NCBI GenBank assembly: GCA_902795255.1
Contig: CADBKS010000162.1
Coordinates: 1-6,956, forward strand
From: an uncultured Chloroflexota bacterium
Lineage (GTDB): Bacteria > Chloroflexota > Anaerolineae > Anaerolineales > Anaerolineaceae
Length of the DNA: 6,956 nt
Direction of reading: 5' to 3'
This document shows positions 1 to 5,671 of the stretch, one piece after another. The first letter of the stretch is position 1. Every line of letters starts with the position of its first letter. A program made the translations under genes and the position numbers. The notes beneath the pieces were generated by a model. That model searched no databases. It was not told the DNA's origin and worked only from the letters and a program-made list of their open reading frames with translations.

Positions 1-995
1 CCGGTGCCGCCATCACCATCATTTCCGGTATGAGCTATGGTCTGATCTCCATTGTCCCGTCCATCGTCGGTATCGTCGTTGCGATGCTTGTTGCCTACTT
101 CGTTGTGGGCGGCGGTGAAATGGGCATGTACGGGATCGCGATCTCCGCTGTCGGTATGCTCGCCACATCCGGCATGATCGTCTCCTCCGACGCTTACGGC
201 CCGATCGTCGATAACGCCCGCGGTATTGCTGAAATGTCCGGCATGGACGAAGAAGTTATCGACCGCGCCGACGTTCTGGACTCCGCAGGCAACACTGCGA
301 AAGCGATCACCAAAGGTTTCTCCATTGCTGCTGCAGCCCTTACCGTGCTCGGTCTTTTCGTGGCCTTTGTCAGTGAGATCAATGCCGCAATGGTCGCCGC
401 CGGAAAACCCGCGTTCGAACTCTCCAGCATTTCCCTGATGGATCCGCTCGTGCTGGCCGGTATTTTCCTCGGTTCCATGTGCCCTCCGCTTTTCAGCGCG
501 CTGACGATGCTCTCCGTTACTGAAAACGCTTTCAAGATGATCGAATATATCCGCGGTGTCTTCAAGAAGAACCCGAAGATCCTGCAGGGGAAAGCCACTC
601 CGGATTACAGCGAATGTGTTGCTCTGGCTGCTGACGGCGCCCTGAAATCCCTGATCCTGCCCGCGATCATCGCGATCGTCTTCCCGCTCGCAGTCGGCTT
701 CATCATCGGGCCTGCCGGTCTGACCGGTTTCCTGGGCGGCGCCATCATCACCGGCGTTCTCTTTGCCCTGTTCATGTCCAATGCCGGCGGTCTGTGGGAC
801 AACTCCAAGAAGTATGTTGAATCCGGTCAGTTCGGCGGCAAAGGTTCCGATGCGCATAAGGCTGCAGTCATCGGTGATACCGTCGGTGATCCGTTCAAAG
901 ATACAGCCGGTCCGTCCCTGAATACGCTTATCACGGTCATGTCCCTGGTCGCCTCGACCTTCGCCCCCGTGATCGCGATCTGGCACCTCTTCTAA
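1..995 (+). CDS. hppA: Membrane-bound ion-translocating pyrophosphatase, C-terminal part (5' end outside window)
   Basis: Integral membrane pump that hydrolyses pyrophosphate at the cytoplasmic face and exports H+ or Na+. The frame is open to the left edge (first full codon at base 3), so the ATG at 30 is internal and the true start lies upstream. About 331 of the usual 650-800 residues are present. Visible family signatures are [16 protein letters not shown] (positions 192-239), [11 protein letters not shown] (288-320), a PDY segment near 600, [14 protein letters not shown] (774-815), and [22 protein letters not shown] near 859-924, which carries acidic and lysine residues of the PPi/Mg site. 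Several hydrophobic membrane helices separate these loops. The residue after GNTA is Lys (codon 300-302), followed three residues later by Thr. In this family that pair marks K+-independent enzymes, where K+-dependent ones have Ala. The pumped ion cannot be decided because the helix carrying the gate residues is outside the window. Family call very secure; subtype is inference. Confidence 0.97.
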   Translation, partial: GAAITIISGMSYGLISIVPSIVGIVVAMLVAYFVVGGGEMGMYGIAISAVGMLATSGMIVSSDAYGPIVDNARGIAEMSGMDEEVIDRADVLDSAGNTAKAITKGFSIAAAALTVLGLFVAFVSEINAAMVAAGKPAFELSSISLMDPLVLAGIFLGSMCPPLFSALTMLSVTENAFKMIEYIRGVFKKNPKILQGKATPDYSECVALAADGALKSLILPAIIAIVFPLAVGFIIGPAGLTGFLGGAIITGVLFALFMSNAGGLWDNSKKYVESGQFGGKGSDAHKAAVIGDTVGDPFKDTAGPSLNTLITVMSLVASTFAPVIAIWHLF

Positions 996-1016
996 GCATT
1001 TTACGATTCTGAAATC

Positions 1017-1055
1017 AAAAGTCCCGCGGGAACTATCCGCGGGACTTTTCGTTTT
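1017..1055 (+). terminator. Rho-independent terminator of hppA
   Basis: A perfect 13-bp stem pairs 1017-1029 with 1037-1049 around a 7-nt loop (1030-1036). The GC-rich core GTCCCGCGG is flanked by A/T pairs, and the T-rich tract TTTTCGTTTT (1046-1055) follows. It begins 21 nt after the hppA stop codon, so it should end that transcript and separate it from the lipoprotein gene. Confidence 0.93.
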
Positions 1056-1060
1056 AATCA

Positions 1061-1066
1061 TATAAT
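1061..1066 (+). promoter_or_regulatory. Candidate -10 box for the DUF4349 lipoprotein gene
   Basis: A perfect TATAAT lies just after the hppA terminator, 15 nt before the ribosome-binding site. A start point near 1073 would leave a short leader ending in GGAGG. No good -35 hexamer is found at 16-18 bp spacing: that position falls inside the terminator stem and reads as GC-rich sequence. The call therefore rests on the -10 match and its placement alone. Confidence 0.4.
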
Positions 1067-1080
1067 TGATATTGTGAGAT

Positions 1081-1085
1081 GGAGG
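1081..1085 (+). promoter_or_regulatory. Ribosome-binding site that fixes the lipoprotein start
   Basis: GGAGG lies 5 nt before the ATG at 1091. An in-frame ATG at 1079 overlaps the Shine-Dalgarno itself and would prepend MEVN to a clean signal peptide, so 1091 is the supported start. Confidence 0.85.
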
Positions 1086-1090
1086 TCAAT

Positions 1091-2116
1091 ATGAAAAAAT
1101 CTGCACTATTCGTTTTGTCCGTATTATCTGTCCTATCTTTGCTGCTCGGGGGCTGTGCGAAAAAAACGTCCACGTCAAAAGAAGGTGCAGCATATTACGC
1201 AGATCTGATTTATGAAGATTATGATACAGCAGATTACGAGATGGATTACATGGTTCCGGCCGCATCTTATGCACTGGAAGAGTCTTCAGCTTATGATGCG
1301 AAATCCTATCCTTCCGCTGCAAACTCCGGTCCGTCTGCGCCGCAGAGAATGATCCAGCGGTCGGCAAGCATCAACATCCAGGTAATGGACCCGGTCGGTG
1401 CTGCCGCTTCGATCATTGACCTGACAGAGAAGATGGGCGGTTTCGTGATCTCCTCAACGGAAAGTCAGGAATATTACAGCGGAGATATCTATCTGCCGAA
1501 AGCAGATCTTTCAATCCGTGTTCCTGCCGAAAAACTGATGGAAATGCTTTCATTCATTGAAAACCTGACTTCCGACACTTCTAAATATGTTTCAAACAAA
1601 CGGATCTACGGTGTGGACATCACTTCGGAATACGTGGACACGAACAGCAGACTGACCAGTCTTGAAAAAACAAGAGATAAACTGTACGAGATCCTGGATA
1701 CCGCTGCTAACGCAGAAGAAGCACTGGAAGTCTATGAAAGTATTTCCGATGTAGAATCCGATATCGAAGTTTATAAGGGTCAGATCAAATATATGGAAGA
1801 AAGCGTTGCACTCTCATCCATCGATATCCGGATCACATCCGTAAAGCCGGAGCCGACCCGGACGGTAAAGAAATGGAACCCGCTTGATACGGTCAAAGAC
1901 GCTTTTGAATCGCTCCTTGATTCAGGAAAAGATGTTATTGAATACCTGATCTATTTCTTCATTGCGGTTCTCCCGATCCTGCTCCTCTGCGCGGCTCCTG
2001 TTGTTCTGATCATCTTCCTGATCAAAAAGCTTATCCGCTCAAAAAAGGCAAAAAAACTGCCGAAAGAAACCGCATCTGCTGAAAATAAGGAAGATGTCCT
2101 TACCAAAATAAAGTAA
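1091..2116 (+). CDS. DUF4349-type lipoprotein with C-terminal transmembrane anchor
   Basis: Predicted 341-residue envelope protein of unknown biochemical function. It opens with a lipoprotein signal peptide: MKK, a Leu/Ser/Val hydrophobic stretch, and lipobox LGGC with the lipidated Cys at residue 22. Residues about 30-75 form a Tyr/Asp/Glu/Ser-rich, probably disordered linker. Residues about 86-255 match the DUF4349 pattern as I know it: an RMIQRSASINIQV strand, a GGFVISS segment, a LSIRVPAEKL strand, then a helical hairpin (about 183-240, likely coiled coil) ending in strands SIDIRITS. A hydrophobic segment at about 285-312 followed by a Lys/Arg-rich tail (KKLIRSKKAKK) indicates a membrane helix with a cytoplasmic end, so the protein is probably tethered at both ends. 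The start at 1091 is chosen over 1079 on the Shine-Dalgarno. Terminators on both sides make it likely monocistronic. The family assignment is by recalled pattern; no enzymatic role is known to me. Confidence 0.85.
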   Translation: MKKSALFVLSVLSVLSLLLGGCAKKTSTSKEGAAYYADLIYEDYDTADYEMDYMVPAASYALEESSAYDAKSYPSAANSGPSAPQRMIQRSASINIQVMDPVGAAASIIDLTEKMGGFVISSTESQEYYSGDIYLPKADLSIRVPAEKLMEMLSFIENLTSDTSKYVSNKRIYGVDITSEYVDTNSRLTSLEKTRDKLYEILDTAANAEEALEVYESISDVESDIEVYKGQIKYMEESVALSSIDIRITSVKPEPTRTVKKWNPLDTVKDAFESLLDSGKDVIEYLIYFFIAVLPILLLCAAPVVLIIFLIKKLIRSKKAKKLPKETASAENKEDVLTKIK

Positions 2117-2144
2117 CCGCATATTTTATTACACTCCCATCCCC

Positions 2145-2182
2145 AAAGACTGTTCCTGCAGATCAGGAACAGTCTTTTCTTT
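2145..2182 (+). terminator. Rho-independent terminator of the DUF4349 gene
   Basis: A perfect 14-bp stem pairs 2145-2158 with 2164-2177 around a 5-nt loop (CAGAT, 2159-2163), followed by TTTTCTTT (2175-2182). It begins 28 nt after the stop codon. The A-rich left arm could also work weakly on the opposite strand, but there is no gene there to terminate. Confidence 0.93.
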
Positions 2183-2189
2183 ATAAATA

Positions 2190-2242
2190 TTGACACGATT
2201 CAAAATACTGTTGCTGAAAAACCGTACAAAGCGTGATAAAAT
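2190..2242 (+). promoter_or_regulatory. Candidate promoter region for the LysM/M23-UPRT-tyrS operon
   Basis: Two partial signals lie directly after the terminator. A perfect -35 hexamer TTGACA sits at 2190-2195, but the hexamers at 16-18 bp spacing (for example GCTGAA at 2213) are poor -10 boxes. Separately, TGATAAAAT at 2234-2242 looks like an extended -10 (TGn plus TAAAAT). The second, if used, would start transcription near 2249, just before the ATG at 2257, and would exclude the GTG start at 2233. Neither can be confirmed from sequence alone. Confidence 0.3.
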
Positions 2243-2256
2243 TGACTAGTAAATTT

Positions 2257-3672
2257 ATGGATAAGAATATCGCGCGACGCTGTCTGGCAGTTTTACTGGT
2301 CACAATAATTTTTTTTGTGAGTATTCAATATCCTGTAAAAGCAGAAGCTGATAAAGTATACGCTGAGTACATCATCGAGGAAGGTGATTTCCTTTCGGTG
2401 GTGGCTTTAATGTTTAATACGACAGTTGATGATATTCTTGCGATCAACAATATCCCGGACCTGAATGCTATTTCGATCGGCACACGCATCAAGATCCCGA
2501 CCCTCGAGGGTGTCGAAGGAACGATCGTTACCCGGTATATCAATATCGGGGATACACTCAACACGCTGGGGATCCTCTCGGGGATGGAAACCCAAAAACT
2601 CGGTGAGATCAACACACTGGTATCACCGACAGAACTGTATATCGGGAGTCTGCTGACGACGATCCGGAATGATGCCGCTGATTCGATCACTGCGGTTTCT
2701 AATTTTGATTCCGGCGACAGTATTCTTGCCAAAAGTGCAGTCCTTGGCATGAACCCGATGATGCTGCAGAAAGTCAACCGGGCTCAGGGTGTCTGGGACT
2801 TTGCGGATTCCCAGGTGTTGTTTGGGAAAGCAGCGGACAAATCAGGAAACTTTCAGACCCATTCCGTTGCGCCTTTTGTCAATGAGATCGAAATCAAACA
2901 GCTGCCCCTTACACAGGGTGAAACGCATGTGATCCACATTTCCGCATCAGATATAGAAAGTCTATCAGGATCAGTCGGATCTTATCCGCTGCGGTTTTTC
3001 CGCGACGCCGGATCTGACGACTGGTATGCCATGCTCGGGATCGACGCAATGGAACCGGTCGGTCTGGTGCAGCTCAGTGTCTCGGGCAGGACCCTGAACA
3101 CGGAGCATTTTGAACTCAGCCAGCCGATCATCATTCAGGCCGGCATATTTTCCAGTGAGGTCGTAGAAGGTGTTGATGCCTCAACACTTGAAGAAGCGAA
3201 TCAGGCACAGGATACACAGACCGTAAAGAACCTCACCCAGACTTCCGAAACGAGAAGATGGGGGACCATGATGTCCTACCCTGTCGATGAGCCGTGCTTT
3301 GTGTCCGGATTCGGGAACCGAAGAACTTATAACAACGGTGTGTTTTCCAATTATCATTCCGGTGTTGATTTCGGGGTCTGTACAGCGAACAATATCAATA
3401 TTTACGCTTCGGCTGACGGGACAGTGATCTTTGCGGATCTGCTTCCGATCCACGGCAATTTTACCGTCATCGATCATGGCTGGGGCGTTTACACTTCATA
3501 TTCCCATCAGTCCCAGCTTCTTGTCAGTGTTGGGCAGGAAGTAAAACGCGGCGATCTGATCGGGCTGATCGGCAGCACCGGCAGATCTGTCGGGCCGCAT
3601 CTGCACTGGGAAGTGATCATTAATTCCACTTATGTAAATCCGGTTACCTGGCTTGGTACACAATTTCCGTAA
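2257..3672 (+). CDS. Secreted LysM-domain M23 (LytM-type) peptidoglycan endopeptidase
   Basis: Exported cell-wall hydrolase of 471 residues that should cut peptide crosslinks of peptidoglycan using one zinc ion. The signal peptide runs from MDKNIARR through a hydrophobic core to VKAEA (about residue 31). LysM 1 is clear at about 36-81, with the pattern EGDFLSVVALMFN and IGTRIKIP. Two diverged LysM-like repeats follow at about 89-136 and 150-192. A beta-rich segment at about 205-278 (QLPLTQGETHVIHI, then LRFF and WYAMLGIDA) resembles an all-beta domain I recall in Chloroflexota M23 proteins. A Gln/Thr-rich linker leads to the catalytic domain (about 345-464), whose zinc ligands and catalytic residues are all present: H367 and D371 (HSGVD), H417 (YSHQ) and HLH at 448-450. 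An active enzyme is therefore expected. No Shine-Dalgarno precedes any start. ATG 2257 is chosen for its compact signal peptide; an in-frame GTG at 2233 would add 8 residues. The next gene follows after 24 nt. Confidence 0.94.
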   Translation: MDKNIARRCLAVLLVTIIFFVSIQYPVKAEADKVYAEYIIEEGDFLSVVALMFNTTVDDILAINNIPDLNAISIGTRIKIPTLEGVEGTIVTRYINIGDTLNTLGILSGMETQKLGEINTLVSPTELYIGSLLTTIRNDAADSITAVSNFDSGDSILAKSAVLGMNPMMLQKVNRAQGVWDFADSQVLFGKAADKSGNFQTHSVAPFVNEIEIKQLPLTQGETHVIHISASDIESLSGSVGSYPLRFFRDAGSDDWYAMLGIDAMEPVGLVQLSVSGRTLNTEHFELSQPIIIQAGIFSSEVVEGVDASTLEEANQAQDTQTVKNLTQTSETRRWGTMMSYPVDEPCFVSGFGNRRTYNNGVFSNYHSGVDFGVCTANNINIYASADGTVIFADLLPIHGNFTVIDHGWGVYTSYSHQSQLLVSVGQEVKRGDLIGLIGSTGRSVGPHLHWEVIINSTYVNPVTWLGTQFP

Positions 3673-3682
3673 TTATTCTAAA

Positions 3683-3687
3683 AAGGA
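3683..3687 (+). promoter_or_regulatory. Ribosome-binding site of the UPRT fusion gene
   Basis: AAGGA lies 9 nt before the ATG at 3697, within the 24-nt gap after the peptidase stop codon. It supports 3697 as the start of the long fusion reading frame. No comparable site precedes the internal ATGs at 4990 or 5011, just ahead of the UPRT domain. Confidence 0.75.
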
Positions 3688-3696
3688 ACCTGTTTT

Positions 3697-5631
3697 ATGA
3701 AAACTCTTGATTGGACCGCTGTAAATATTGATGAAACCGACCTTGATCTGATCTATAATTTTCTGCTTGAAAAAGAAACGCCGATGACCCCTCTGCAGAT
3801 GGCAGAAGCGGTGATCGGAAACAGAATCAGCGAGTATAAAAAATTATCAGATGAAAAAACGGAAAAAGACGATACATATTACCGTCCGTCGAAGTCCTAT
3901 AAGCCGGGTGACAGCATCGATTTTCCGATGAATGATCGTCAGCACGGAATCGTGGAGGATGTACGTTCCGGGAACAACCCGTCTCTGGGTGAGTTTTCGG
4001 TTATCAAAGTCAGAATGGATGACGGCAGCCTCAGGGAATTCGCGTCAGGGCTGAAGGATCACAAACTCAACACGTATGATTATGACAATCCGGATCCCAG
4101 AATGACAGATCCCGCATACGTCCACAAAAAGTACGGCAGGCAGATCGGGAAGAAAATCGCCGCCATCCTTTCCGGAAACAGTGATCTGGTCCGGATCGGA
4201 AGCTTCTGGTTCCCGCAGGCACTGCTGACGGATGTAAATCCCGGTTATCTGAATCTTGCCGAGGCAGTTTTGGAAATGGAAGAGGGACGTCCGCTGACCA
4301 CGGAAGAAATTCTCGAGCAGATCGAATATCCCATGGATACGAATTCCGAACTCACGGTATTTTCATTCAACTACGTGATGCAGAATGATCCCCGCTTTGC
4401 TGAAGTCGGCCCGGTGAACAAGGTTCTGTGGACTTTGAAAGAACTGCAGCCGGAAGACGTCCGCAAAGTTCCGATGACACTGAAATTCAATTCGATCCCG
4501 ATGACATATGATCCGGATCCTTCCGCCCGGGAGATCCCGTTTGATCTGCTGCAGGATGAATTAGAGGAAGAGCAGCTTGCGGAACCCGCAGAACCGGGCG
4601 AAAGCTTTGAGGTCTGCATTTCATATCCGCATTGGAAAGCAGGTACAATTCCTCTCATCGGCCCGCTTCAGTCGATTTTCCCGACTGCGAATGAGACCGA
4701 TAACGTCGTTTTCAATTTCAGGGATCTCACACATGGCGAGACCTTTCAGGGCTGGGTCATCCTCTCTAAAAATTATGTATGCGGACTGAAACAATGGTAC
4801 CGGACCTACGGGATCATCCCCGGAAGTATTTTCAAAATCAGCAAAACCGATGAACCTGAGGTGGTCGGTGTCGAACTGATCCCGCCGAGAGCCCAGAAAG
4901 ACTGGATCCGTTCCTTCAAACTTGATGCGAAAAATCATTTTTCCTTTGAAACAGCCCAGCACAAGGTCTCGACCGCGTTTGATGAACGCATGGCGATCTA
5001 TGTCGAAAACATGCCGCAGCTTGATGTTTTCTGGGAAAACAATAACCGGAAGGAAGCCAATATCATCAAACAGCTCGAATTGGTTTTCCGTGAACTGGCA
5101 AAGGAAGTTGCAATGCTGATGGGATTTGAGGCGACGAGACAACTTCCGCTTGAAGAGGTTGAAATCGAAACGCCGATCTGTAAAACAAAGACGTACATGC
5201 TGAAGGGCGAAGATGTCGCAATTGTGCCGATTCTGAGAGCAGGGCTGGGCTTTGTTGACGGAATGCTGGCACTGATCCCGAACGCAAAGGTTGGTCACGT
5301 CGGACTGTATCGGGATCCGGAAACGCACAAACCGGTGGAGTATTATTGCAAGCTGCCTGTCGATGTAGATAAAAGACAGATTATTGTCGTGGATCCGATG
5401 CTGGCAACCGGAGGCAGCGCGGTCGCAGCAATCGATTTCCTCAAGCAGCGCGGCGGGACAAACATTACGTTTATGTGCCTGATCGCGGCGCCGGAAGGCA
5501 TTGAAGTCCTTCAGAAAGCACACCCGGATGTAGATATCTTTATTGCGGCGAAGGATGATTGTCTGAATGAAGATGCCTTTATCGTACCGGGACTCGGAGA
5601 TGCGGGCGACCGTCTGTATGGTACCCGTTAA
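3697..5631 (+). CDS. upp: Fusion protein: N-terminal winged-helix-like multidomain region plus C-terminal uracil phosphoribosyltransferase
   Basis: A 644-residue cytoplasmic protein, three times the usual UPRT length (about 208). Residues about 464-644 are a UPRT, which makes UMP and PPi from uracil and PRPP in pyrimidine salvage. With a constant offset of 436 to E. coli Upp, all ligand positions align without gaps: R514, R539, the PRPP loop DPMLATGGS (566-574), I629 and GDA (634-636), then the GDRLYGTR end. The usual arm HPLxxHKLxxLR is missing and replaced by unrelated sequence. The N-terminal region reads as: a helical HARE/winged-helix-like segment (about 1-48); a charged linker; an SH3-like beta segment (about 66-122); a second winged-helix-like segment (about 184-260); an acidic linker (286-300); and a beta-rich domain (about 302-396). 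These assignments are by eye. The gene starts 24 nt after the peptidase gene and ends 40 nt before tyrS, so co-transcription is likely. Salvage activity is probable but untested given the missing arm; the role of the N-terminal half is unknown. Confidence 0.93.
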   Translation: MKTLDWTAVNIDETDLDLIYNFLLEKETPMTPLQMAEAVIGNRISEYKKLSDEKTEKDDTYYRPSKSYKPGDSIDFPMNDRQHGIVEDVRSGNNPSLGEFSVIKVRMDDGSLREFASGLKDHKLNTYDYDNPDPRMTDPAYVHKKYGRQIGKKIAAILSGNSDLVRIGSFWFPQALLTDVNPGYLNLAEAVLEMEEGRPLTTEEILEQIEYPMDTNSELTVFSFNYVMQNDPRFAEVGPVNKVLWTLKELQPEDVRKVPMTLKFNSIPMTYDPDPSAREIPFDLLQDELEEEQLAEPAEPGESFEVCISYPHWKAGTIPLIGPLQSIFPTANETDNVVFNFRDLTHGETFQGWVILSKNYVCGLKQWYRTYGIIPGSIFKISKTDEPEVVGVELIPPRAQKDWIRSFKLDAKNHFSFETAQHKVSTAFDERMAIYVENMPQLDVFWENNNRKEANIIKQLELVFRELAKEVAMLMGFEATRQLPLEEVEIETPICKTKTYMLKGEDVAIVPILRAGLGFVDGMLALIPNAKVGHVGLYRDPETHKPVEYYCKLPVDVDKRQIIVVDPMLATGGSAVAAIDFLKQRGGTNITFMCLIAAPEGIEVLQKAHPDVDIFIAAKDDCLNEDAFIVPGLGDAGDRLYGTR

Positions 5632-5660
5632 GGGAAGAAAGCAACGAAAATTGATTTGAA

Positions 5661-5664
5661 AGGG
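5661..5664 (+). promoter_or_regulatory. Ribosome-binding site of tyrS
   Basis: AGGG, within the purine run GAAAGGGAAGGAAA, lies 7 nt before the ATG at 5672. The nearer AAGGA (5665-5669) is only 2 nt from the start and is less likely to be used. The whole upstream gap is 40 nt, too short for a T-box leader. Confidence 0.6.
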
Positions 5665-5671
5665 AAGGAAA

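Noticed and set aside
1079..1090. Alternative start ATG 1079 for the DUF4349 lipoprotein
   Set aside because: This ATG overlaps the Shine-Dalgarno (GGAGG 1081-1085) of the ATG at 1091 and would place extra residues before an otherwise ideal lipoprotein signal peptide.
1109..1145. Apparent repeat in the signal peptide (VLS repeated three times)
   Set aside because: The repeated residues use different codons each time, so this is not a DNA tandem repeat or slippage tract, only hydrophobic-core composition.
4083..4520. Recurring ATCCGGAT/GATCCGGATCC palindromes and many GATC sites
   Set aside because: They arise from in-frame Asp-Pro-Asp (GAT CCG GAT) and frequent ATC Ile codons after G. They are not regularly spaced and sit inside coding sequence.
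1..5631. A pyrophosphate circuit linking HppA with PPi-producing UPRT and TyrRS
   Set aside because: It is biochemically reasonable, but two strong terminators separate hppA from the operon and any cell has many PPi sources, so adjacency alone does not support a dedicated system.
5632..5671. Possible T-box or other leader control upstream of tyrS
   Set aside because: The gap is only 40 nt of purine-rich sequence with no hairpin or T-box motif.
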